A stretch of DNA of 64,000 bases from Rhodocollybia butyracea (GCA_015501585.1 JADNRY010000122.1:119540-183539); one strand, 5' to 3'; positions 11,616 to 22,735 are shown, counted from the stretch's first letter. Notes: generated by a model not told the origin, from the letters alone. Numbers and translations are program-made.

Positions 11616-12699
11616 GTCGCTATTTCTATTACCTTTAGACCTTTATTAAGGGTGTCCTAAGCACTCATGTTAAATTTATGGCCAGTATGCACTTGAGCTC
11701 ACTGTTGATCACAACCATCGGAAGAAAGCAGACAACAAGCTCAGGTCACATGTCCTAATGACTTAGGCACATGTCATGTTGGACTTAATACGTGTCAGTT
11801 CCCAGGCGATACTCTTGTTCTCGCTCTTCCATCATCTCTTTCTGCCCTTTATCTTTTCTCTCTTTACACTATTCCATGCCATCTCACAGTACATTCTTGA
11901 CATGTCTATTCTATTCGCTCACAAATACTGCACTGGTTTAGCAATTTTCTGTGGTCAGACCTGGTATGTTTTCAACGCTGTTTGTGCACTTCGGGCACCC
12001 TCCAAAAGTCCAAGTTAGGGTGAAAAAATGTTACAATTCCCAAGCTAATATGGTCCAAATCCCAGGGAATTCCCAGCCCTATTTGGGATTCCCACATGGT
12101 AACATTGGGAGTCCCATGTCTCACATTTGGGATTCCCCATGCATAACAGGGGACTCCCACACTCCACTTGGGATTCTCACAGTGACCTGAAATTCCCTTG
12201 CTAATCTGCCATGCTTTTACAAAGGATCAAGTTATGCATTTGACATATAGATATACCGGACCTCTATGCTATGTGCAGTTATGGCGCCCGAAACTATTGA
12301 TTGCCTTTTGTACCTGAATGTTGTTGTAGGTTTCCAGCACAATGGGGGCTCAGAGCTGTGAGGCTCAGGTGGTCAGTTATTAGACATTTCAAACAGTTTG
12401 TATGTCACAGGTCACACCTATTTTTGAAAACCCCGCCTTGACCCCGCCATTATCTCTCTTTTGAATTTTGGGATTTTTTTGGATTTAATATTTTTGTCAT
12501 TTACATCATGTGAGTACAAACTGATTGAAATGGTACAGTATAACTGTTATTCAGCTTGCCCATGGAGATAGGCCTTATATAGCTTATTACCATTGTTATA
12601 AGTACTACTGTACTAGTAAGTACACGAGCTACTATTAAGTGCCAGATTGACATCATGTTGAGAGGTCTAAACTGGGGTGAACTTAGAAATGACTTACAC
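11616..12699. other. Spacer with short 'gggattccc' repeats
   Basis: No convincing gene. Around 12,058-12,185 a loose run of 'tttgggattcccacatg'-type motifs, about 30 bases apart, can pair with one another. The rest is unremarkable AT-rich spacer. Confidence 0.5.
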
Positions 12700-13385
12700 A
12701 ACCACACCAAACACACACACAACTTATTACTCAGTTTGGGTTTTTAGTTCAGCCAAATAATATTTATTTAAAACTTCAATCTATTCAAGTGCTTCCTTGC
12801 TACACTGAGTGTTATTTCACTAAGTGCCTTCCCTTTCAAAGTACAGACTTATTTAAGCTGATCCCCAAGCTCTGAGCTGTCAAACAAATACTATTCCTAA
12901 GTCCCTTGGTAAAATCACAAATTAACACAAGTCACAACTGACCAGAGGGTGTCCCTATAACTCAGACAGAGCTCTGACTGCAGCCTAACTGTGGTTTGAA
13001 AATAATATTCAAAGTCCTTTCTAAGTCTTTGTCTTAACTTCTCTGCACTCAGTTCACACTGAATCTCTTTCTGTCTCTTTACTCAAGTTCAATTGCTTGT
13101 CAATTTCTCTCTGTAAATCCCAGTCTTTATATCAATTCAATCTTTTAGTAGTAGCCTGATAAGGAGCTGCTACACCTGGTGGGGGTAAGAAAGAATGCTT
13201 TTCTCTTCATTTCCTGGCCTTTTTATACTCCTAGGTCCTTGAAATTTTCTTAATTAAGGTACCATGGGTTGGTAAGACTCTCTTGGCTTGCCAAGAGCCA
13301 AGAAGATAAATCTCATGTTGCCCTTTTAAGCCATAAGTGAGCTTGTAAGTGTTCTCCTGGTTCCTACACTGTCCCCAGGGCTCTA
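12700..13385 (-). mobile_element. LTR-like element (solo LTR), minus orientation
   Basis: Read on the minus strand it starts near 'tgtaggaacc', has a promoter-like 'ggagtataaaaaggcc' about 150 bases in, then 'ttcttaccccc', and ends near a GTGTGTGTG tract. The same order (TATA-like box, ttcttaccccc, GT tract) occurs on the minus strand at 49,690-50,170. This suggests two diverged solo LTRs of one family. I did not find flanking duplications. Confidence 0.35.
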
Positions 13386-14340
13386 TATCATTGTCTCATG
13401 GGTCCTCTACCCATATTACACCTTTTCTACATCTTTTATTTAATAAGTAACGGAGGGGAGGGAAGAATGATGCATTCCCGATGAGTGGTTCGACTTTGAT
13501 GCGCTTTAAGCGCCGGGCGGTCCGTCCGTCCCGCGGTTCAAGTTTGCGGCGTCGTTCCGTATCTCCCCTTTTCTTTTCTCCTCCCGGGTCCTACCGGGTA
13601 CTTGTATACATGTGGACCGTCCCGTAGGTCGGTCCGAATAAATTTTATTATAGGCATGTCGCTAGGACGCGCCCCGCCTTTCTTTTACTGCCGGCGCCGG
13701 GCCACTTTGATCCCCGGCGCCTAATTCATCACTAATCGTCTAGTTTCTCTCTGTGGTTCGTTCCAGGGAACCAGTGCTTCAATTCTCTTACTTTAAATGG
13801 ATATGGGTTTGCATTATGCTTGCCCTCATTCGTCTCTCTTCATCTATTTTAATCCTGTCTTGTATATCCCTGTATAGGACTTTTTGTAGTAGGTAGTATT
13901 AATTGAATAGACTTTAGATCTGGCAAGCCTAAATCAATCTAGGTAAATCAATTTGATTGGTTTTGAGTTTGTGGGTCAACGATGCATCTTTGCACAGTAA
14001 TGTAGCCTCTTAAAACATAGTGTATCTCCCTTCAAATGGGTTTCTACATACTAGATACCTGAAGTGGACCTTCAAAGTGTCTAATACATAACGTACCCTA
14101 GGTAGTGACGTGACGTGTTTCACGGGGTCTTTTAAATGATGACATTTCGCTTGAATTTCGGCGTACAGCGTAATTCGGCGTGTCAATGTCATCTTTGAAT
14201 TGGTAACTACAGCACATGCCCTTGCCAAACTTTGTAATGTGCAATGCATAAGAGTGTAATGTCATAATGGTCATCTTCATAGAATTGGTATATACATTAG
14301 TTTCAGATGAATTGCAACATAATGATCATGATGAGTCAAA
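13386..14340. other. Spacer with a GC-rich insert
   Basis: No gene is recognised. At about 13,490-13,730 base composition jumps to strongly GC-rich, with several short palindromes built on 'ggcgcc' and 'ccgggt', inside otherwise AT-rich DNA. That suggests a foreign insert or the core of a small element. The remainder to 14,340 shows nothing. Confidence 0.4.
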
Positions 14341-14341
14341 T

Positions 14342-14482
14342 GCAATGAATCCCCTGAGCAAGGGAATCTCCTAAGCAAGGGGATTCCCTCGGCATGGAAT
14401 TCCCTTCAGCAAGGGATTCCCCTAGGCAAGGGATTCTCTTCAGCAAGGGATTCCCTCAGCAAGGGATTCCCTTCAACAAGCA
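14342..14482. repeat. 17-18-bp tandem repeat
   Basis: About eight units of 'agcaagggattccct' with small variants lie head to tail. The central 'gggattccc' is itself nearly palindromic. Confidence 0.8.
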
Positions 14483-14554
14483 TTTTCAATTTTTTAGGGG
14501 GTGTTGTTGCAGGGTTCAGGACTCTTGGTTATAGTTCAAACAGGATTAACAAGT

Positions 14555-14943
14555 TCAGCAGAATGTAGCTGTCAGTATCATGAGATCCGGCAGCTGGTTC
14601 CCCTTGGTTCTGAAAGACCAGCCAATGTATGCCTCCACCATGGCATCCATCTGGCCTTCCCAGTGCTTCCATTTTAGCTCTGTTCTATCCTGGCAAGTGT
14701 GGTAGTCCCAGTATTCCCTCTTGAAACCTGCTTGATGCTTCATCTCATTTCTGATCTTTTCTGCATCTTTGACGGCATCCTCCCAGTCTGAATTGCTGCC
14801 CTCATCATCTGCTGGCCTGCTGTCCATAAAGTCACAACCCATTGGCATGTCAAAGTTATGGCTGTCTGCGCTGAAAGTTTGCTGAAGAGAGATGTTGGCG
14901 CAGATATATCACACTCGGATTCGGAGGCCTGTTGAAGAGTCAC
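14555..14943 (-). pseudogene. KDZ-transposase-associated protein fragment
   Basis: The minus-strand frame at 14,555-14,848 reads an acidic stretch (DDEGSNSDWEDAVKD) and then RTELKWKHWEGQMDAMVEAY. That resembles the segment preceding the cysteine cluster in KDZ (Kyakuja-Dileera-Zisupton) transposase proteins of mushrooms. Upstream similarity continues in another frame to about 14,943. No catalytic residues are present. The assignment is from general resemblance and could be wrong. Confidence 0.35.
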
Positions 14944-15180
14944 TGAAGGATATAAAGTTTCAACGCCAGCGCACTTCTGGCTAGACCTCTTGTCTCTCTG
15001 CCGAATCTACGCAAGCTAGAGATCTGGATTAGCCCAATGAAGGGAAACTGGTATTAGAAACTGAGAGAAGGAGAAGCAAGTATATTTGAAGAGGATGACT
15101 ACAGATTTGCACCGAATTCAAGCCTCCATTCATTATCGGTTTATCATTGAGGTCTCACCATAGTGAGCTGCTTCAACAAT
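14870..15180 (+). pseudogene. F-box/LRR-like protein fragment, copy a
   Basis: The plus-strand frame reads LARPLVSLPNLRKLEIWIS, a leucine-rich-repeat strand typical of basidiomycete F-box proteins. It continues to FEEDDYRFAPNSSLHSLSVY with one internal stop. Two other copies are on the minus strand near 17,700-18,100 and 19,895-20,065. The F-box itself is not seen. Confidence 0.4.
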
Positions 15181-15279
15181 GAGCTATTAAATATTTGAGT
15201 TAATATACTTTACTTTACAGCATCCAAACAGCAACATATAGCAGATCTTTGACCCAATACCAAGAATGGCGATATCACA

Positions 15280-16180
15280 ATGTTTTCAATTGTACAGTTG
15301 AAGACACCAGTCTCGCAACAGTCCAAGAAACATCTGCACACTGAACGGAACATTTTCTCGTTGGAGCCTTTGGATGCGGTAATCCCCCTCCAAATCCCTT
15401 CTACTTCCCCTCCACTTCTCGCGGACTAGACCAAGAAATTCATCCCATTCCCTCAAAAAAAACATCGCAGGGTCAGCATCTGCCATCTGGTTCTACGACC
15501 GAGCTCCCCAGGCCTTTGTTTGGACTCCAAGAAAAATTTGAGAACACTGTACAAGAATCATCACTCGACGCTAGTACCCAATGATAGAAGAGGGGTAGAA
15601 GAGGGGGTTTCTGGGTAGCCAGTGAAGATTGTGTTTTGCTCCGTTCACCTGATCACCCAAGTTGGTCACTTCAGGAAACAAGTGTTAGTTAGCTTATGCC
15701 GAGCGATATTGGAGATTGGAGATTGAAGAGAGAGAGTACTTACAGAAGAGCGGTAGATTACGAACCTCCCCTAGCGTTTCCCTTCCCTGGTATTTCCCGA
15801 TACCTCCCGTTCAGAAGCTTAAAAAGTTAAGAGATTGTAGATATCGATAAGCATTGAATATTGAGATTAGAGCATTGAGATTGGAGAATTGAGATTAGGC
15901 GCAGAAACCGCAAGAATGTTGACCATTACTAACCTTTTGAACCTTTTGAACCTTTTGAGCCTTTCACGCCTTTCCAAACGCCATGTTGTTCTGATGTTCT
16001 TTTGTTCACGTCTGAAGGCGTTGGATCAGTAAGTAGTGCAATCTTTGTGATACCAGCCAATATACGTACTTGACGCACTCAATGAACTCAACGTACTCAA
16101 CGTACTGGATGATAAATGATCCTTAAGTTTCAAGAGTCTCTGACCCATATGCAGAAGTGTCACTGTCGGAAGCTCCATAT
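15280..16180 (-). pseudogene. Inverted copy of the 1-960 block: MADAD gene start and serine-rich gene end
   Basis: On the minus strand, 15,286-15,486 opens with MADADPAMFFLREWDEFLGL and runs 66 codons (through RIQRLQRENVPFSVQMFLG) before meeting the F-box/LRR copy. At 16,026-16,211 lies the serine-rich tail ending YIGWYHKDCTTY. Neither gene is recognised. The first 66 residues are intact here and broken in the other arm. Confidence 0.4.
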
Positions 16181-16254
16181 CTGAAACTGCATACGAACGG
16201 GGAAGGGCCACAAAGGTCAGTCTTCTGATAAATGGAAACCCATAACTGATTCAA

Positions 16255-16335
16255 AACTCGCCTCAGCATCGCTCTCTCCCCTCTCCAGATTCCCATACAG
16301 CACATTATACATCACATTTGCGGCTGCTGGACCCC
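16255..16335 (-). pseudogene. Possible short ABC-transporter fragment
   Basis: The minus frame reads VMYNVLYGNLERGESDAEA. This matches the ATM1-type segment after the Q-loop (compare the plus-strand sequence at 2,975-3,020) and then continues into the serine-rich gene frame. It may be a fusion made during duplication or a chance resemblance. Confidence 0.3.
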
Positions 16336-16639
16336 CAGTACAAAGGGGTATGTTCATTCTCCCCTTGACGACTTCCAGTCCCTTTATCATTATAAGACCC
16401 GAGGATATGCAACACGTATCGTTACAACTTGAGAGATACAGAAAAAGAGCAATTTGGAGCATGGGTGGCAAAAGCTGGGCCGTTCTTTGGAGAATGGGAC
16501 CACTCTCTTTGTCAAACTCACTACAGGTGGATGAGCATTGTTGAGTCCAAAGGCCACAACGGGAAAATGTTCCGCCACTGTGCAGACATTGGACTACTAT
16601 CTTTTTTACGACAACACAAACATTTGTTTGTTTAGACGA

Positions 16640-17198
16640 TGTTCAGCTGAGTTATACCATATTTTACTTACTACACCATGTATCACGTACCTCAAGATCT
16701 ATGTAATTGACTGTCTCAAACAGAAAATGAGTTGAGAGGATAATTCGCAGAGACGTAGTGTTCCAGAGAGTGTGATTTTACACTGCCTGTATGTAATTAT
16801 AATAATAAGTGATTAGAGTCAGATGAGCCATCCAGGGAAATCACAAAGTTTATGCGGAAGCGAAACCTCTCTGCTCTCAACCAGAACTCCGCCCTAACTT
16901 CGCAAAGACTGCCTTTGCAGCGACGACAGTCAACTCCTCCGCACAAGAACACTGACAATGGTGTTGCTATTCCATGTTGCCTGGAAAAGTGAAGGAAACG
17001 CGTTATGTATACCGTGGTTCAGTACTCTTCGGGTACCCTCAGCTGACAGCTATAGAGTTTTAACACATTATCGGACGAACGATGTATGCTTATTTATGAT
17101 TGATACAAAAACGCTGTACACAGTACAATTACTCACTGAGGCGGATATACAAAAAAGGGCAAAACATTTCCAAAGAACAGATATAACGCGCAAGACAT
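16640..17198. other. No feature seen
   Basis: Reading frames here are short and unlike any protein I know, and there are no repeats of note. Confidence 0.5.
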
Positions 17199-17423
17199 AG
17201 GAACATTTGTCACGGAGACATCTGGCTCTAGCCAGTACTTTGGGCTGAATAGTGACACCTAATGCAACAGGAATCAGTTACAATGCTCCAGACAGAGTGA
17301 ACATTTAAGTACTCACTTTTTTGGCGTGGATAGCAGCAAAGTCGGTGTCCTCGAACAGAGAGATGAGATAGATCTCGGTAGACGACTGAAGAGCCTCGAT
17401 AGCAGAAGACGGGAAGCGAAGGT
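17199..17423 (-). pseudogene. Histone H3 C-terminal fragment
   Basis: On the minus strand, 17,317-17,423 encodes [20 protein letters not shown] then [13 protein letters not shown]. This is the alpha-2/alpha-3 histone-fold part of H3 (family TDLRFQSSA...YLVSLFEDTNLAAIHAKR). It is bounded by an acceptor-like 'cctcatag' and a donor-like 'gtgagt'. After about 58 bases, 17,199-17,258 continues VTIQPKVLARARCLRDK, a decayed VTIQ.KD..LARRLRGE. The N-terminal tail exons are not found, and the changes, unusual for such a conserved protein, indicate a dead copy. Confidence 0.7.
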
Positions 17424-17699
17424 CTATGAGGTATCCATATTTAGCATAGTGGTTCCATAGTGGCTGTATATAAAACATGGACACAATAGCGGTCGAGAGG
17501 TCGACGAGAGTGAGGTTTGCAAACTCTCTCCCCGGTGTTGAACGTTGAAACCTGACTCAAATTTGTCGGTATCCGCACCAGCAAACAAAGATGGAGCACT
17601 CGAAGTGTGAAATTGTGAAAGAACAAAAAGCAACGAGCGAAAGAGCGCTAGGAAGCAGATTCGACGTGTCGATGATTAGTTGTTGTGCAAAAGCTACGT

Positions 17700-18100
17700 T
17701 CCACTAGAGATCGTGTACAATCCAAAACATTGTGATACCGCCATTCTTGGTGTCGAGGATGGGGTGAAAGTAAGATCTGCTGAGGAATCGTTGATATGTT
17801 GCTGTTTGGTTGGACACTGCAGAGTATTAGCTCGAATAACTAAGCGCTAGAGCAACTCACTATGGTGAAACCTCAATGATAAACCAATAACGAATGGAGG
17901 TTTGAATTCGGTACAAATCTGTAGTCATCTTCTTCAAATCTACTTGCTTCTCCTTCTCCCATTTTCTCATCCCAGGTTCCCTTTACTGGACCAATCCAGA
18001 TCTCTAGCTCACATAGATTTGGCAAGGGTGATAGAGTGATAAGCGGTCTAACCAGACCCAGTGCGCTGGCGTTGAAACTTTATATCTTTCAACGACTCTT
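17700..18100 (-). pseudogene. F-box/LRR-like protein fragment, copy b
   Basis: The minus frame reads VRPLITLSPLPNLCELEIWI followed by FEEDDYRFVPNSNLHSLLVY and a stop. It is the reverse complement of the 14,870-15,290 block, including the following 'caacagcaacatat...caagaatggcg' stretch, so the two copies are in opposite orientation. Confidence 0.45.
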
Positions 18101-18221
18101 CAACAGGCCTCCAAATCTGAAGTGTGAAATAGCTCGCCCCATCAGATGCATCAGAGAGCGAGAAAGTGCGGGTAAGTGGTAGAATTGTTTGTTGTCATAG
18201 ATAGATGAACAGAGTTGAACT

Positions 18222-18627
18222 AGGCGCTCATATAGACTCGAACCCAGCAGCCGTAGTGAGACTTGCGATTTGATGACAAACCATCTACTTCAAGCTTGTT
18301 CTGAGCGACGGGGGGCATTCCAAATGCATCCTTGAACTGTGCCTCTGTACCAACAATGACAGCATGAGATGCGCTAGAGTTTGAGCTGGATACAGTAAAG
18401 TGTTTGCTGAAAATGCCTGAGATGCCATTCCGGAGTTCCTCAATGGCGGTGAATACAGAACTTGATTGTGTGGCGTTGAGACCTATGATAGACTGAGGAA
18501 GAGCAGGTGGGCCGGTTCTACTACCAGTAAGAGTAGCGTAACGCAGCCAGGCCTGTCGGCCATTTTCGGCGAGAACAGCAGGCAGGAAGAGTAAGGGAGA
18601 CCAGCATCGCAGATTGGTGGCAATAGT
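18222..18627 (-). pseudogene. Alpha-glucuronidase (GH67) N-terminal fragment
   Basis: The minus frame encodes LLFLPAVLAENGRQAWLRYA, then TGPPALPQSIIGLNATQSSS, VFTAIEELRNGISGIFSKHF and VIVGTEAQF. I recognise this as the N-terminal domain of fungal GH67 alpha-glucuronidase right after a secretion signal (family pattern AENG.DAWLRY...L..G..GI). The frame stops after about 130 residues, and an upstream in-frame TGA removes any start codon. No catalytic domain is present. The C-terminal piece of the same family is at 967-1,296, same strand and in gene order. Confidence 0.7.
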
Positions 18628-18639
18628 TGTTCCTCACCT

Positions 18640-19894
18640 GTATTGATGGTATGTGTATGACCAACAGATCTTTTCTCGCCGCTATTCCATCATGTCATAT
18701 GACCAAGCGGATAAAAAATCGGTAATGCCGCGCGTTGCATGGCAAGTCCCCGACTCTGAGTAGAATGGGATGCCCAGCGCCGATAGTGGAGAATATCCGC
18801 TTGATAATGTATTGGCGCCTAATGCAACTCAACTCAAAGTTCACTGTTTGTTCACTAACTGGTTTATTTTGCACTTTGAAATGCTATGTAACAGTTGAGG
18901 AAGATGTGCACAAGTTGGTCTTACACCGTTGAACTGTGTAGCTTGTTTTTTGTGCGACTGTCTTGGAAGAAAGTGACTTGTGACCAAATTATCATTGCCT
19001 TCAACTTGCAGAAGCAACTTGTACAGAACACAGGCTCTGGAGACTTTCGGAATGCTTTGAAGCTTATTATATCTTGTTGGATCATATTGTAAACTTTTGA
19101 AAATGAACCCACGTTCTGTTTTATTTGATCAAGGTTATTATTATTATGTTTTGTGAGTGTTCATTGTACTTTTCAATTCAGAGATTGTGTAGTGGCCTCT
19201 GGGAAGGAAAAAAGGTGATATTGCAACACTGCTGGGTGCTGCATGTCTTTTGAAGTTTACACGGCACGGAACCAACACTTGGAATTCATCGGGCCATGCT
19301 GCCTGGTCAAATGTGGTGCTGGCCTGTCTACCTGTCTTGGCGGTTTACTCACTGGATGGCCTGACCAGTGGAGTGGGTTGTGTACCCTCATTGGCAAAGG
19401 AACAACAGAGGAAGTAACCTTGTTGTGCGAAGATTCAATGACACAGACTGGTTCAAGATTCCGGGCGTGCGCGCCTGCTGCACAATCAAGTGGAATTCAA
19501 TGCGACCGGTCAGCAGATCACAGGCTCACGCGCTTAGCTGCGAAGTAGATATGATGATGGTTGTTAAGAGGTACTTAAAGAAAGCTAGTACTAGTACTCA
19601 TGACAAACATTATCGCAAATCTCGTCACACAATCAGCGTGTGAAAGAGTTTCGTCATTTGCAGGCACCAGAAAAATCAGATAAGAAACCAGGTTCACAAG
19701 ACCCTCTCTTCCCTTCGGTCAGAGTCGGGGAAAGAGGCTCGCCGCTCCCTACATTGACCAGAAACTTGCTGTGAGCATACCAGACCAAAATTTGGTGAGA
19801 TGGTTCGCAACATTGCATCATATTATAATGACTTTGATACGAGCTCAACAAAGAAGCCATAGAGATTAAGCTCCTATATAAAGCAACTGACTGT
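18640..19894. other. Spacer without recognised genes
   Basis: Reading frames at 19,243-19,643 reach 100 codons but resemble nothing I know and overlap each other in two frames. No repeat structure is seen. Confidence 0.45.
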
Positions 19895-20065
19895 GGTCAA
19901 AACCTCAATGATAAATCGATAATATGAGGATTTGAATTCTGTACAAACCAGTAGTCTTCATCTCCAAATCTAACTTTTCCTTCTCCTTCTCCAAGTTCAC
20001 TTCCTTGTTCAGATCTCTAGCTCACGTAGATTCGGAACGAGTAAGAGGTCTAATACCATTTTATA
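19895..20065 (-). pseudogene. F-box/LRR-like protein fragment, copy c
   Basis: The minus frame carries LLVPNLRELEI and, after a frame change, DEDYWFVQNSNPHIIDLSL. This is a third, more decayed version of the copies at 14.9 and 17.9 kb. It lies just upstream of ABC-transporter copy B. Confidence 0.35.
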
Positions 20066-20177
20066 CACCTGCGTTAGATTTCTGCAGGTGAGGGAGATTG
20101 AGCAATGAGCAATGACGTGACATATGTCATAATCTAATCTAATTGCAAATCAATGTTATGTATGTTCAACGTTCAGC

Positions 20178-22543
20178 GCTTCAGCTTGTACCACCTTCCA
20201 CATCAAAAAAGGTGTTCTTAGGCTCTAATTATCTCGGACTTGGCAGATCTACCACAACATCCGAAACCTGCGAACTTTTCACACTGCACAGTTCGTACGA
20301 AGCGGCCTATAGACCTTAGGCTTTCACACCCGAACTTCCTCCTCCCACTTCTCATTCTCTCGAGTCACTGTAAGCCACCGCAGCGCAGGAGCGCTGTGCC
20401 CTAAGGTTGATTAATGGCTGAAAGATGTGAGGAACGGTGGTTTTGTGTTTATCATTTCCGGCAAGGTACGTTTTGTGTAAACCCACTTCTCGCTTGTTAG
20501 ACCCAGCTGAAAATCGTAAGGCCGTGTAGGCCTCAATGTACAAGTGCCTTTTATTTTCAAACAAGTTATCGATTCGTTGAATGTGCCTTTGGATCCTTTC
20601 GAGTGCGACCTGAGTGCGACTGTTTGGATTATTGCTGAGGCTACAATCTTGGGTAGTGTGTTATCCAAATGTAATTGTTCGTGTGACATCCCTCCTGATG
20701 TTTTCTGGGGCTTGTAGATGGTCTCGCACGTATTGGGCGACTGTTTCCGGTGAACTGCTCAATGCAGTGTTTGCGAATATTGGACAGTGGACTATACGCA
20801 ACATCGCAGAAATTCCATCTCGAGGGACAAACTGGTGGTCGGACGCGGGCTATTGACCGGTACCAAGTAAGTGCTGGTGTCTTCTCAGTTCTTGTTGTGT
20901 CTAATCATCGGTTTTGTTTCGTATCAAAGGCATTACTTTCCTTCTTCAATCTACCCTGTTCTGAATAGCACCAACACGGTTGCAGATATCCATGGTGTGT
21001 GTGTTATTTTGACGTACAAATTCGGCTGGGACTTTGCGGCACTCACTGCTGCCTATGCGTGCGCGCTTTACTATCCGCATCACATCCTGGCAAACACAAT
21101 TCTGCCAAACAAGGCTGACCTGCGGAGCGAGTTCCTCTGTAGAGTCGTTGATCAATTCCAAGGCGGTGATGGGCATTTGCGGGAGTATGAGAAGTCGTCA
21201 GCGAGGATTACTACGTTGTTGGTGTTCTTTAATACTGGGCAGAGTGCTATCTTATCTAGTGCGTTGACGGCAGATGCATGATGGCTGCTCAAGGAGTCTA
21301 TAACGGTACGTCGTACAATGCTCATGAGCAGTACCCAGTCTCATTCTATCCAATGCTAGGTACAATGACAGTCGGAGACCTATACACGGCTAGTCATGAC
21401 CCTCTCAACATAACTTCCATCTATCACAAACTCCAAGAAAACCTCCTCGACGTGGAAGTCCTCCAACCCCCGTGAAAATGACCTGACTATCACAGATGCA
21501 CCAAACGCCGAACCTCTCAATTTCCCGGTCCAACGAGAACGTCAATTTCATGTACAATCTGAGCCGCCCGACCTTCAGCAAGCTCACCTTCACCATCCCA
21601 GCCGCCAAACGCACTGCTATCGTAGGACCCTTGGAATGCGGAAAATCCACAATCCTAAAGCTCCTCTTCCGTTTCTACCATCCATCCTCTGACAATGACC
21701 ATGTTGATTGCTGCTCAGGGAGTCTATAGTGGTACGTCGTACGAAGCTCATGAACCTTACCCAGTCTTATTCTATCCAATGCTAGGTACAAAGACACCAA
21801 CTAATCTTCCAATTCTCCCTCGCTCTCAACTTCCTTCTACCGCGAACTCCAACAAAATGTCCTCGACATGGAAGTCCTCTTTAATCTCCACGAAAACAAC
21901 CTATCAAAGACGCACCAGACGCCCAGTCGCTCAATATTCAATCTCCCGGCCCAAGACATCCGGTTTGAGAACGTCAATTTGCATTCAGCCCAAACTGCCC
22001 AATCTTCAGCGACCTCGGTTTCACCATCCCAGCCGGCAATCGTACTGCCATCGTCGGGCCCTCGGGATGCGGCAAATCCACGATCTTAAGACTCCTCTTC
22101 TGTTTCTACAACCCCTCTCCGGGGAAGATCTATATTGAGGACCAGGACTTTGCACAGGTGCGGCACGCCATTGGCGTTGTTGCGCAGGATATGCCGCTGT
22201 TCCACATGGATGTGATGCGTCATCTGCGATATGGGAATCTGTGTTGTTGAAAGATCCGCCGATATTGTTTTTTGTCAGGTGATGAGTATTTGATTCGAGG
22301 TGGCATACGCGCTATTGATCGATTAGAGATTACAGACTTCTTCGTTGGACGCACATACCGAGGCTGAGCCAATGAAGAATATTAATAATGCGCTATCGCG
22401 CGCAGGTGTGTTTATTGCGCATCGGCTGAGGACTGTTGTTGAGGCGGATTTGATGTTGTCTGCAGAGGGTTGGGAGCAGGGGATGCATGAGAAGCTGATG
22501 AGGGGAGGAGGGTTGTTGTGGCAGCAGCAGCGTAGGCGGTGAC
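20178..22543 (+). pseudogene. Mitochondrial ABC half-transporter pseudogene (ATM1-type), copy B with internal duplication
   Basis: The order of parts matches copy A: an upstream block; membrane segment near 20,540-20,650; GELLNAVFANIGQWTIRNIA near 20,740-20,810; FHLEGQTGG near 20,815; ILTYKFGWDFAALTAAYA near 21,010. Next comes GDGHLREYEKSSARITTLLV near 21,170. The segment starting AAQGVYNGTSY then occurs twice, at 21,277-21,690 and 21,695-22,130. Each copy runs through a Walker A region: GPLECGKST in the first (serine to leucine and glycine to glutamate changes), GPSGCGKS in another frame of the second. After 22,180 the signature and Walker B region is reduced, and the 3' end retains VFIAHRLRTVVEADLMLSAEG. 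Frameshifts and the duplication make it non-functional. Confidence 0.82.
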
Positions 22544-22638
22544 GGAGTCGATTTTCCTGTACCACGTTTGACTGTGGATGCATTTAGACCGTCTCTAGCT
22601 TGCCCTCAGTCGTTTTGTACACCCGCTTTTCGGGTCTG

Positions 22639-22735
22639 TCTAAGGCACTTTGGCGCCCTTTTTGACATCGTTCATTCCACCTGCATATAAGTTCTTGATT
22701 TCCTGCTCACCCGCGAACCACAGGGCTCTGTAGCT
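22639..22735 (-). pseudogene. 3' exon-like fragment of an unrecognised gene
   Basis: On the minus strand, after an acceptor-like 'ccattgtag', a frame reads ALWFAGEQEIKNLYAGGMN then DVKKGAKVP and stops. The same stretch is present at the right end of the window (plus strand, about 63,900-64,000) with a stop in place of W and a frameshift. It looks like the last exon of a real gene that was carried in the module. I cannot name it. Confidence 0.3.

Noticed and set aside
13490..13730. tRNA-like or SINE promoter (ggttcaag resembling a B box)
   Set aside because: No A box at a suitable distance and no cloverleaf could be drawn; only the GC-rich composition stands out.
19243..19643. Overlapping 91- and 101-codon frames
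   Set aside because: No domain, no codon-level support, and they overlap in two frames; reported only as spacer.
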